From contig JBAMJV010007134.1 in the NCBI GenBank assembly GCA_037951105.1, positions 112,020-176,019 of the forward strand: 64,000 nucleotides of DNA, read 5' to 3'. This DNA is from Echinarachnius parma. Taxonomy: Eukaryota; Echinodermata; Echinoidea; Clypeasteroida; Echinarachniidae. Under the pieces are notes generated by a model. That model ran no database searches, was not told the DNA's origin, and worked only from the letters and a program-made list of their open reading frames with translations. This document shows, in pieces, positions 1 to 11,700 of this stretch. The position numbers were made by a program, and so were the translations under genes. Position 1 is the stretch's first letter, and each line of letters opens with the position of its first letter.

Positions 1-30
1 TACAGAACACAGCAAACTCAGGCAAAATAC
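1..30 (-). other. Start of the next intron
   Basis: Begins gtattttgcctgagtttgct on the minus strand, the same intron start seen after every repeat exon; cut by the window edge. Confidence 0.6.
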
Positions 31-2742
31 CTCGGGTGCCTGTTCCTGTGAGGGTTCTGTTGTCACAGGTAAAGTTTCCTCCACCTCATCAGGGGTTAGT
101 TCAGATGGAGTTTCCTCCTTTGCATCAGGCGATTCTACTGATGGAGCTTCCTCCACTGCATCAGGTATTTCTGCAGATGGAGTTTCCTCTACTTCATCAG
201 TCTTTTCTAGGGTTGGAGCTTCCTCCACTACATCAGTCTTTTCTTCGGATGGAGTTTCCTCCACTACATCAGTCTTTTCTTCGGATGGAGTTTCCTCAAC
301 TGCATCAGGCGTGGCTTCTGAAGAAGGTGTTTCACCAACTGCATCAGGGGTTTCTGCAGATAGAGCTTCCTCCACTACATCAGTCTTTTCTTCGGTTGGA
401 GTTTCCTCCACTGCATCAGGAGTTGTTGCTGAAGATGGAGTTTCCCCAACTGCATCAGGTGTTTCCATGGATGGAGTTTCCTCCACTGCATCAGGCGTTT
501 CTACAGAAGAAGTTTCTTCCACTGCATCAGTCTTTTCTACAGTTGGAGCTCCCTCCACTACATCAGTCTTTTCTTCGGTTGGAGTTTCCTCCAATGCATC
601 ATGCGTTTCTTCGGTTGGAGCTTCCTCCACTGCATCAGGAGATGTTTCTGAAGATGGAGTTTCACCAACTGCATCTGGTGTTTCAGTGGAAGGTGTTTCC
701 GTGGATGGAGTTTCCTCTACTTCATCAGTCTTTTCTAGGGTTGGAGCTTCCTCCACTACATCAGTCTTTTCTTCGGATGGAGTTTCCTCCACTACATCAG
801 TCTTTTCTTCGGATGGAGTTTCCTCCACTACATCAGTCTTTTCTTCGGATGGAGTTTCCTCAACTGCATCAGGCGTGGCTTCTGAAGAAGGTGTTTCACC
901 AACTGCATCAGGGGTTTCTGCAGATAGAGCTTCCTCCACTACATCAGTCTTTTCTTCGGTTGGAGTTTCCTCCACTGCATCAGGAGTTGTTGCTGAAGAT
1001 GGAGTTTCCCCAACTGCATCAGGTGTTTCCATGGATGGAGTTTCCTCCACTGCATCAGGCGTTTCTACAGAAGAAGTTTCTTCCACTGCATCAGTCTTTT
1101 CTACGGTTGGAGCTCCCTCCACTACATCAGTCTTTTCTTCGGTTGGAGTTTCCTCCACTGAATCAGGCGTTTCTTCGGTTGGAGCTTCCTCCACTGCATC
1201 AGGAGATGTTTCTGAAGATGGAGTTTCACCAACTTCATCTGGTGTTTCAGTGGAAGGTGTTTCCGTGGATGGAGTTTCCTCTACTGCATCAGGCGTTGCT
1301 TCTGAAGAAGGAGTTTCTGCAGATGGAGTTTCCTCTACTGCATAAGTCTTTTCTAGGGTTGGAGCTTCCTCCACTACATCAGTCTTTTCTTCGGATGTAG
1401 TTTCCTTCACTGCATCAAGAGTTTTTTCTGAAGATGGAGTTTCCCCAACTGCATCAGGTGTTTCCATGGATGGAGTTTCTTCCACTGCATCAGGCGTTTC
1501 TACAGAAGAAGTTTCTTCCACTGCATGAGATGTTTCTGCAGATATAGTTTCCTCTACTGCATCAGTCTTTTCTTCGGTTGGAGCTTCCTCCACTGCATCA
1601 AGAGATGTTTCTGACGATGGAGTTTCACCAACTGCATCAGGCGCTTCGGTGGATGGAGTTTCTTCCACTGCATCATGCATTTCTACAGAAGAAGTTTCTT
1701 CCACTGCATGAGATTTTTCTGCAGATGGAGTTTCCTCTACTGCATTAGTCTTTTCTTCAGTTGCAGCTTCCTCCACTGCATCAGGCGATGCTTCTGAAGA
1801 AGGAGTTTCCCCAACTGCATCAGGTGTTTCCATGGATGGAGTTTCCTCCACTGCATCAGGCGTTTCTACAGAAGAAGTTTCTTCCTCTGCATGAGATGTT
1901 TCTGCAGATGGAGTTTCACCAACTGCATCTGGTGTTTCAGTGGAAGGTGTTTCAGTGGAAGGCGTTTCCGTGGATGGAGTTTCATCTACTGCATCAGACT
2001 TTTCTAGGGTTGGAGTTTCCTCCACTACATCAGTCTTTTCTTTGGATGGAGTTTCCTCCACTGCATCAGGAGTTGTTTCTGAAGATGGAGTTTCCCCAAC
2101 TGCATCAGGCGTGTCCATGGATGGAGTTTCTTCCAGTGCATCAGGCGTTCCCACAGAAGAATTTTCTTCCACTGCATGAAATGTTTCTGCAGATGGAATG
2201 TCCTCTACTGCATCAGTCTCTTCTTCAGTTGGAGCTTCCTCCACTGCATCAGGAGATGTTTCTGAAGATGGAGTTTCCCCAACTGCATCTGGTGTTTCAG
2301 TGGAAGGCGTTTCAGTGGATGGAGTTTCCTCCACTGCATCAGACGTTGCTTTTGAAGAAGGAGTTTCCCCAATTGCATCAGGGGTTTCCTCTAGTGCATC
2401 AGTCTTTTCTTTGGATGGAGCTTCCTCCACTGCATTAGGGGTCTCTGCAGATGGAGTTTCTTCCACTGCATCAGTCTTTTCTACGGTTGGAGGTTCCTCC
2501 ACTGCATAAAGAGTTGATTCTGATGGAGTTCCCGCAACTGCATCAGGCGTTTCTGCGGATGGAGTTTCCTCCACTGCATCAAGAGTTTCTACAGAAGTAG
2601 TTTCTTCCACTGCATCACACCTTTCTGCTGATGGAGTTTCCTCCACTGCATCAGGTGTTTCAGCAGATGGAGTTTCCTCCACCGCATCAGGTGTTTCTGC
2701 AGATAGAGTTTCTTCCAGTACAATAGGCGTATCTGCAGGTGC
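31..2742 (-). CDS. Giant repeat exon, about 904 codons, the largest in the window
   Basis: Begins APADTPIVLEETLSAETPDA after cccattttag at 2,743 and ends in a PPQE/APE-like tail at a donor GAG|gtattt at position 30; 2712 nt is a multiple of three. No in-frame stop was seen between these ends, and the frame stays open to the window edge. The array holds roughly 75 units of about 12 residues with higher-order repeats, including a 564-bp block present twice (unit starts at 311 and 875). The exon is in a splice context on both sides, so it is internal and the gene goes on to the left. Confidence 0.7.
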
Positions 2743-5700
2743 CTAAAATGGGCAAGGAGAGAAAGTGCTAGGGTGTCTTCACAGAACCATTATCAACTAT
2801 AATATTTAGTCATGAGACCTTTAAACAACCCCCCCCCCCACTCCAAACCATAGAAACTTTACAGAGCTATAAATATTACTCTTGTCAAAGCGAGGAGTCA
2901 TTTCAATAACCAATACATGTAAGCAGAGGAGAGTTCAGGATCATTGATATTTAAAGAAATTCGCCAAAAGTAGATCATTATAATGCTAAATAAACCGTGA
3001 AAAATAATAGAACAAAAAGATTTTAAAAACTAAACGAGACATGGAACTTGAAATGAAATATGGCAAGACATGGAATTCTTCTGAACAAAACACAGCAATT
3101 TCAGGCAAAATACCTCAGGTGCCTGTTGTGGGGGTTCTGTTGCCACAGATGGAGTTTCCTCCACTGCATCAGACGTTTCAGCAGGGGCCTAAAAAAACAA
3201 GAGGGTAGAAAGGACAGGTGTCTTCAGAGAACCAACATCAACAAAAACTTCAGCTTCAATACTCGGAACAATGATTTGTTTCTTCTTAGCAACAATCCTA
3301 TTCGAAAGGAAGAATATCTTCCATGCTGGAAACGTTCATGGACTTTAATTCTGTTATAGAATCCATCTTGACTTTAGCAATGAACACATGAAAGCAGGCA
3401 AGTGTTCCGGATGATGAAAAAGGAAAGAAATTCAATGAAATAAAAAGATCTTCACTTGAATACAAAGACATAAAACTTGTAAAATCAACATTAAAGAACA
3501 TGAAAAGGGCCTTTACAGAACACAGCAAACTCAGGCAAAGTACCTCAGTTGCCTGTTCCTGTGAGGGTTCTGTTGTCACAGGTAAAGTTTCCTCCACCTC
3601 ATCAGGGGTTACTTCAGATGGAGTTTCCTCCTTTGCATCAGGCGATTCTACAGATGAAATTTCCTCCACTGCATCAGTCTTTTCTTCGGTTGGAGCTTCC
3701 TCCACTGCATCAGGCGATGCTTCTGAAGGAGTTTCCCCAACTGCATCATGTATTTCCATGGATGGAGTTTCCTCCACTGCATCAGGCATTTCTACAGAAT
3801 AAGTTTCTTCCACTGCAGGAGATGTTTCTGCAGATGGAGTTTCCTCTACTGCATCAGTCTTTTCTTCGGTTGGAGCTTCCTCCATTGCATCAGGAGATGT
3901 TTCTGAAGATGGAGTTTCTCCAACTGCATCTGGTGTTTCAGCGAAAGGTGTTTCAGTGGAAGGCGTTTCCGTGGATGGAGTTTCATCTACTGCATCAGGC
4001 GATGCTTCTGAAGAAGGAGTTTCCCCAACTGCATCAGGGGTTTCTGCAGATGGAGTTTCCTCTACTGCATCAGACTTTTCTAGGGTTGGAGCTTCCTCCA
4101 CTTCATCAGTCTTTTCTTTGGATGGAGTTTCCTCCACTGCATCAGGAGTTGTTTCTGAAGATGGAGTTTCTCCAACTGCATCAGGCGTGTCCATGGATGG
4201 AGTTTCCCCAACTGCATCTGGTGTTTCAGTGGAAGGCGTTTCAGTGGAAGGCGTTTCAGTGGATGGAGTTTCCTCCACTGCATCAGACGTTGCTTTTGAA
4301 GAAGGAGTTTCCCCAATTGCATCAGGGGTTTCCTCTAGTGCATCAGTCTTTTTTTTGGATGGAGCTTCCTCCACTGCATTAGGGGTCTCTGCAGATGGAG
4401 TTTCTTCCACTGCATCAATCTTTTCTACGGTTGGAGGTTCCTCCACTGCATAAGGAGTTGATTCTGATGGAGTTCCCGCAACTGCATCAGGCGTTTCTGC
4501 GGAAGGTGTTTCCGTGGAAGGCGTTTCCATGGATGGAGTTTCCTCTACTGCATCAGGCGATGCTTCTGAAGAAGGAGTTTCCCCAACTGCATCAGGGGTT
4601 TCTGCAGATGGAGTTTCCTCTACTGCATCAGTCTTTTCTAGGGTTGGAGCTTCCTCCACTACATCAGTCTTTTCTTTGGATGGAGTTTCCTCCACTGCAT
4701 CAGGAGTTGTTTCTGAAGATGGAGTTTCCCCAACTGCATCAGGCGTGTCCATGGATGGAGTTTCTTCCACTGCATCAGGCGTTTCTACAGAAGAATTTTC
4801 TTCCACTGCATGAAATGTTTCTGCAGATGGAATTTCCTCTACTGCATCAATCTCTTCTTCAGTTGGAGCTTCCTCCACTGCATCAGGAGATGTTTCTGAA
4901 GATGGAGTTTCCCCAACTGCATCTGGTGTTTCAGTGGAAGGCGTTTCAGTGGATGGAGTTTCCTCCACTGCATCAGACGTTGCTTTTGAAGAAGGAGTTT
5001 CCCCAATTGCATCAGGGGTTTCCTCTAGTGCATCAGTCTTTTCTTTGGATGGAGCTTCCTCCACTGCATTAGGGGTCTCTGCAGATGGAGTTTCTTCCAC
5101 TGCATCAATCTTTTCTACGGTTGGAGGTTCCTCCACTGCATAAAGAGTTGATTCTGATGGAGTTCCCGCAACTGCATCAGGCGTTTCTGCGGATGGAGTT
5201 TCCTCCACTGCATCAAGAGTTTCTACAGAAGTAGTTTCTTCCACTGCATCAGACCTTTCTGCTGATGGAGTTTCCTCCACTGCATCAGGTGTTTCAGCAG
5301 ATGGAGTTTCCTCCACCACATCAGGTGTTTCTGCAGATGGAGTTTCTTCCAGTACAATAGGCGTATCTGCAGGTGCCTAAAATGGGCAAGGAGAGAAAGT
5401 GCTAGGGTGTCTTCACAGAACCATTATCAACTATAACATTTAGTCATGAGACCTTTAAACAACCCCCCCCACTCCAAACCATAGACACTTTACAGAGCTA
5501 TAAATATTACTCTTGTCAAAGCGAGGAGTCATTTTAATAACCAACACATGTAAACAGAGGAGAGTTCAGGATCATTGATATTTAAAGAAATTCGCCAAAA
5601 GTAGATCATTATAATGCTAAATAAACCGTGAAAAATAATAAAACAAAAAGATCTTAAAAACTAAAAGAGACATGGAACTTGAAATGAAATATGGCAAGAC

Positions 5701-8700
5701 ATGGAATTCTTCTGAACAAAACACAGCAATTTCAGGCAAAATACCTCAGGTGCCTGTTGTGGGGGTTCTGTTGCCACAGATGGAGTTTCCTCCACTGTAT
5801 CAGACGTTTCAGCAGGGGCCTAAAAAACAAGAGGGTAAAAAGGACAGGTGTCTTCAGAGAACCAACATCAACAAAAACTTCAGCTTCAATACTCGGAACA
5901 ATGATTTGTTTCTTCTTAGCAACAATCCTATTCGAAAGGAAGAATATCTTCCATGCTGGAAACGTTCATGGACTTTAATTCTGTTATAGAATCTATCTTG
6001 ACTTTAGCAATGAACACATGAAAGCAGGCAAGTGTTCCGGATGATGAAAAAGGAAAGAAATTCAATGAAATAAAAAGATCTTCACTTGAATACAAAGACA
6101 TGAAACTTGTAAAATCAACATTAAAAGAACATGAAAAGGGCCTTTACAGAACACAGCAAACTCAGGCAAAGTACCTCAGTTGCCTGTTCCTGTGAGGGTT
6201 CTGTTGTCACAGGTAAAGTTTCCTCCACCTCATCAGGGGTTACTTCAGATGGAGTTTCCTCCTTTGCATCAGGCGATTCTACAGATGAAATTTCCTCCAC
6301 TTCATCAGTCTTTTCTTCGGATGGAGTTTCCTCCACTGCATCAGGTGTTGCTTCTGAAGAAGGAGTTTCCCTAACTGAATTAGGGGTTTCTGCAGATGAA
6401 GTTTCTTCTACTGCATCTGTCTTTTCTTCGGTTTGAGCTTCCTCCACTACATCAGTCTTTTCTTCGGTTGGAGTAACCTCCACTGCATCAGGAGTTGTTT
6501 CTGAAGATGGAGTTTCCCTAACTGCATCTGGCATTTTAGTGGAAGGCATTTCCATGGATGGAGTTTCCTCCACTGCATCAGGCGTTTCTACAGAAGGAGT
6601 TTCTTCCACTGCATCAAACGTTTCTGCAGATAGGGTTTCCTCCAGTACAATAGGCGTATCTGTAGGTGCCTAAAATGGGCAAGGAGAGAAAGTGCTAGGG
6701 TGTCTTCACAGAACCCCTATCAACTATAACATTTAGTCATGAGACCTTTAAACAAAACCCCCCTAAAAAACAGAAACTTTACAAAGCTATGAACATTACT
6801 CTTTTCAAAGTGAGGAGTGAAAGTAAGCAGACAAGAGTTCAGGATCATGGAAATATAAAGAAATTCACCAAAATTATATCATTATAAAACCATAAAAAAC
6901 AATAGAACAAAAAGATATTTGAAAATTAAACGAGACATGGAACTTGAAATAAAATATTGCAAGATATGGAATTCTTCTGAACAAAACACAGCAAACTCAG
7001 GCAAAATACCTCAGGTGCCTGTTGTGGGGGTTCTGTTGCCACAGATTGAGTTTCCTCCACTGCATCAGTCGTTTCTGCAGAGGCCTAAAATGATCAAGGA
7101 CAGAAAGGACAGGTGTCTTCAGGAAACCAACATCAACAAAAACTTTAGCTTCAGTAATCAGGACAATGAGTCGTTTCTTCTTAGCAACCATCTTATTCAA
7201 AAGGAAGAATATCTTCCACGCTGAAAAGCTGCATGGACATGCAAGCAGGCAAGTGTTCCGGATGATGAATAAGGAAAGGAATTCATTGGCTTGAGGTCAG
7301 AATATGGAGAAATAAAACTAGAAAAACTAACAACAAAAATCAATGAAATCAAAAAGACCTTCACTTGAATAACAAAGACTGTGTACAAAAAACTTGTTAC
7401 TTGTAAAACAACATTGAAGAACATGGAATGGGCCTTTACAGAACACAGCAAACTCAGGCAAAATACCTCGGGTGCATGTTCATGTGAGGGTTCTGTTGTC
7501 ACAGGTAAAGTTTCCTCCACCTCATCAGGGGTTACTTCAGATGGAGTTTTCTCCTTTGCATCAGGCGATTCTACAGATGGAGCTTCCTCCACTACATCAG
7601 TCTTTTCTTCGTATAAAGTTTCCTCCACTGCATCAGGCATTGCTTCTGAAGAAGGAGTTTCACCAACTGCATCAGGTGTTCCTTCAGATGGAGCTTCCTC
7701 CACTACATCAGTCTTTTCTTCGTATGTAGTTTCCTCCACTACATCAGGCATTGCTTCTGAAGAAGGAGTTTCACCAACTGCATCAGGTGTTCCTTCAGAT
7801 GGAGCTTCCTCCACTATATCAGTCTTTTCTTCGGATGGAGTTTCCTCCACTGCATCAGGAGTTGTTTCTGAAGACGGAGTTTCCCCAACTACATATTGCG
7901 TTTCAGTGGAAGGTGTTTCCGTGGATGGAGTGTCCTCCACTGCATCAGGCGTTGCTTCTGAAGAAGGCGTTTCCACAACTGCATCAGGGGTTTCCTCTAG
8001 TGCATCAGTCTTTTCTTCAGATGGAGCTTCCTCCACTGCATTAGGGGTTTCCGCAGATGAAGTGTCTTCCACTGCATCAGTCTTTTCTTTGGATGGAGTT
8101 TCCTCTACTGCATCAGTCTTTTCTAGGGTTGGAGCTTCCTCCACTATATCAGTCTTTTCTTCGGATGGAGTTTCCTCCACTGAAATAGGGGTTTCTGCAG
8201 ATGGAGTTTCTTCCACTGCATCAGTTTTTTCTTCGGACGGAATTTCCTCCCCTGCATCAGCCGTGGCTTCTGAAGAAGGAGTTTCACCAGCTGCATCAGG
8301 GGTTTCTGCATGTGGAGCTTCCTCCACAACATCAGTCTTTTCTTCGGTTGGAATTTCCTCCACTGCATCAGGAGTTGTTTCTGAAGATGGAGTTTCCCCA
8401 ACTGCATCAGGCGTTTCCGTGGAAGACGTTTCCGGGGATGGAGTTACCTCCACTGCATCAGGCGTTTCTAAAGAAGAAGTTTCCTCCACTGCATCATTTT
8501 TTTCTTCAGATGGAGCTTCCTCTACTGCATCAGTCTTTTCTTCGGTTGGTGCTTCCTCCACTACATCAGTCTTTTCTTCAGTTGGAATTTCCTCCACTGC
8601 ATCAGGAGTTGTTTCTGAAGATGGAGTTTCCCCAACTGCATCAGGCGTTTCCGTGGAAGACGTTTCAGTGGATGTAGTTTCTTCCACTGCATCAGGCGTT

Positions 8701-11700
8701 GCTTCTGAAGAAGGAGTTTCCACAACTGCATCAGGGGTTTCTTCTAGTGCATCAGTCTTTTCTACGGTTTGATTTTCCTCCACTGCATCAGGAGTTGTTT
8801 CTAACGATGGAGTTCCCCCAACTGCATCAGGGGTTTCTGTGGATGAAGTTTCCTCCACTGCATCAGACGTTTCTGCAGATGTAGTTTCCTCCACTGCATC
8901 AGGTGTTTCTGCAGATGGAGTTTCTTCCAGGACAATAGGCTTATCTGCAGGTGCCTAAAATGGGCAAGGAGAGAAAGTGCTAGGGTGTCTTCACAGAACC
9001 ATTATCAACTATAACATTTAGTCATGAGACCTTTAAACCCCCCCCCCCCCAAAAAAAAAAAAAAAAAAAAAAAATGTATAGAAACTTTACAGAGCGAGGA
9101 GTCATTTTAATATGGAACACATGTAAGCAGACAAGAGTTCAGGATCACGGAAATATAAAGAAATTCACCAAAATAAGATCATTATAATGCAAAATAAACC
9201 ATGAAAAACAATATAACGAGACATGGAACTTGAAATAAAATATTGCAAGACATGGCATTCTTCTGAACAAAACACAGCAAACTCAGGCAAAATACCTCAG
9301 GTGCCTGTTGTGGGGGTTCTGTTGCCACAGATGGAGTTTCCTCCACTGCATCAGACGTTTCAGCAGGGGCCTAAAAAAAACAAGAGGGCAGAAGGGACAG
9401 GTGTCTTCAGAGAACCAACATCAACAAAAACTGAAGCTTTAGTAATCAGAACAATGATTTGTTTCTTCTTAGCAACAATTCTATTCGAAAGGAAGAATAT
9501 TTTCAATGCTGGAAACCTTCAAGGACTTTAATTATGTTTTAGAACCCATCTTGATTTTAACAATAAACACAAGCAAGCAGGCAAGTGTTCCGGATGATGA
9601 ATAAGGAAAGAGATTCATTGGCTTGAGGTCAGAATATGGAGAAATAAAACTAGAAAAACTAACAGCAAAAATCAATGAAATCAAAAGGATCTTCACTTGA
9701 ATAACAAAGACATAAATCTTGTAAAGACAACACTGAAGAACATGGCATGTGCCTTTACAGAACACAGCAAACTCAGACAAAGTACCTCAGGTGCCTGTTC
9801 CTGTAAGGTTTCAGTCATCACTGATGGAGTTTCCTCTATTGCATCAGAAGTTTCTGCAGGAGCCTGAAATTAGCGAGAGGAAAGTAAGTACAAGGATGTC
9901 TCCGAAGAATCAACATCAACAAAACTTTTATAGTCTTCAGACCTCTCAGACATACAATATCAATTACTATGCTAAATTTCCTTGACTCTACTGTAAATAT
10001 TACTCTTTTCAAAACCGATAAAAACAAAAAGCATATACATTCTGATAACCCACACATGGTATTTGTAATGGAGAAACATGGAATGTGCCTTTACAGGACA
10101 CGGCAAACTCAGGCAAAATACCTCAGGTGCCTTTTCCTGTGAGGCTTCTTTCACCATGGATGGAGTGCACTCTACTGCATCAGTCTTTTCAGCAGATGGA
10201 GTTTCCTCTACTACATCAGGCTTTTCTGTAGATGGAATTTCCTCAACTAGATCAGGCATTTCAGTAGATTGAGTTTCCTCCACTGCATCAGGTGTTTCAA
10301 CAGATGGAGTTTCCCCAACTGCATCAGTCTTTTCTTCGGAAAGAGCTTCCTCCAATGCATCAGGCGTTACTTCAGATGGAGTTTCCTCCTTTGCATCAGG
10401 CATTTCTGCATATAAAGTTTTAACTGCATCAGTCATTTCTTCAGATGGAGTTTCCTCCACAGCATCAGGTGTTTCAACAGATGGAGTGTCCTCCACTGCA
10501 TCTGGTGTTTCTGCAGATGGAGTTTCCTCCACAGCATCAGGTGTTTCAACAGATGGAGTGTCCTCCACTGCATCAGGGGTTACTGCAGATGGAGTTTCCT
10601 CTACTGCATGAGTCTCTTCTTGAAATGGAGTTTCCTCCACTTGATCAGGGGTTTCCGCAGATGGAGTTTTCTCCACTGCACCAGGTGTTGCTTCTAAAGA
10701 AGGAGTTTCCCCAACTGCATCAGGTGTTTCTTCGGAAAGAGCTTCCTCCAATGCATCAGGTGTTACTTCAGATGGAATTTCCTCCTTTGCATCAGGCATT
10801 TCTGCATATAAAGTTTTCTCAACTGCATCAGTCATTTCTTCAGATGGAGTTTCCTCTACTGCATGAGTCTCTTCTTGAAATGGAGTTTCCTCCACTTGAT
10901 CAGGGGTTTCCGCAGATGGAGTTTTCTCCACTGCATCAGGTGTTGCTTCTAAAGAAGGAGTTTCCCTAACTGCATCAGGGGTTTCTGAAGATGGAGTGTC
11001 CTCTACTGCATCAGGGGTTTCTGCAGATGGAGTTTCCTCTACTATATCAGGTGTTTCTGCAGTTGGAGCTTCCTCCACTATATCACGTGTTTCTGCAGAT
11101 GGAGTTTCCTCCAGTACAATAGGCGTTTCTGCAGGGGCCTAAAATATGCAAGGAGAGAAAGTGCTAGGGTGTCTTCACAAAACCACCATCAACTATAACA
11201 TTTAGTTATGAGACCTTTAAAACAAAATCAATCAACATAGAAACTTCAAATATTACTCTTTTCAAAACTGGCTGTCATTTTAATAACTAGGACAAAGAAG
11301 TTCACCAAAATTAGGTCATATGGCAAAATAAAACCATGAAAAAAAATTGAACAAAAAGACCTTAATTTTAAAGCAAGACATGGAAGTTGAAATACAATTT
11401 GGAAAGACATGGAACTCTTCTGAACAAAACACAGCAAATTCAGGCAAAATACCTCAGGTGCCTGTTGTGGGGGTTCTGTTGCCACAGATGAAGTTTCCTG
11501 AACTGTAATGGGTGTTTCTTCCACTGCAACAAGCCTTTCTGGAGGGGCCTAAAAGGAGCAATTGGAAATAGGTCAGGAGGTATGGGTGAACCCACACTAA
11601 CAATTTCAAAGAGCTTTGTCTTTGCAATCCATTCCAACAAAAGTAAATAAAGATCAGTTTTAGTATTCCTTTCTACCATAATCATATTAAAAATGTGTTT

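Larger units (their letters stand above)
1998..6300 (-). repeat. 2.63-kb tandem segmental duplication of an exon-intron cassette
   Basis: Positions about 1,998-3,670 and 4,632-6,300 match at a near constant offset (2,631-2,634). The copy includes the 5' part of a giant exon, intron (2,743-3,113 vs 5,377-5,744), constant small exon, second intron (3,189-3,543 vs 5,820-6,174) and the 3' end of the next giant exon. By eye only about ten substitutions plus poly-C length differ over the first intron pair, so the event is recent. Confidence 0.75.

Noticed and set aside
36..1400. Long plus-strand frames (MEFPPLHQSFLRMEFPPLHQ-type and SSVGVSSTASGV-type) over 0-11 kb
   Set aside because: They are the reverse complement of the minus-strand 12-residue repeat. 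The codons used there give no stops in antisense, and the frames ignore splice sites and begin or end inside the array.
1..11138. CRISPR-like regularly spaced repeats
   Set aside because: The periodicity is coding tandem repetition with no unique spacers, in animal genomic DNA.
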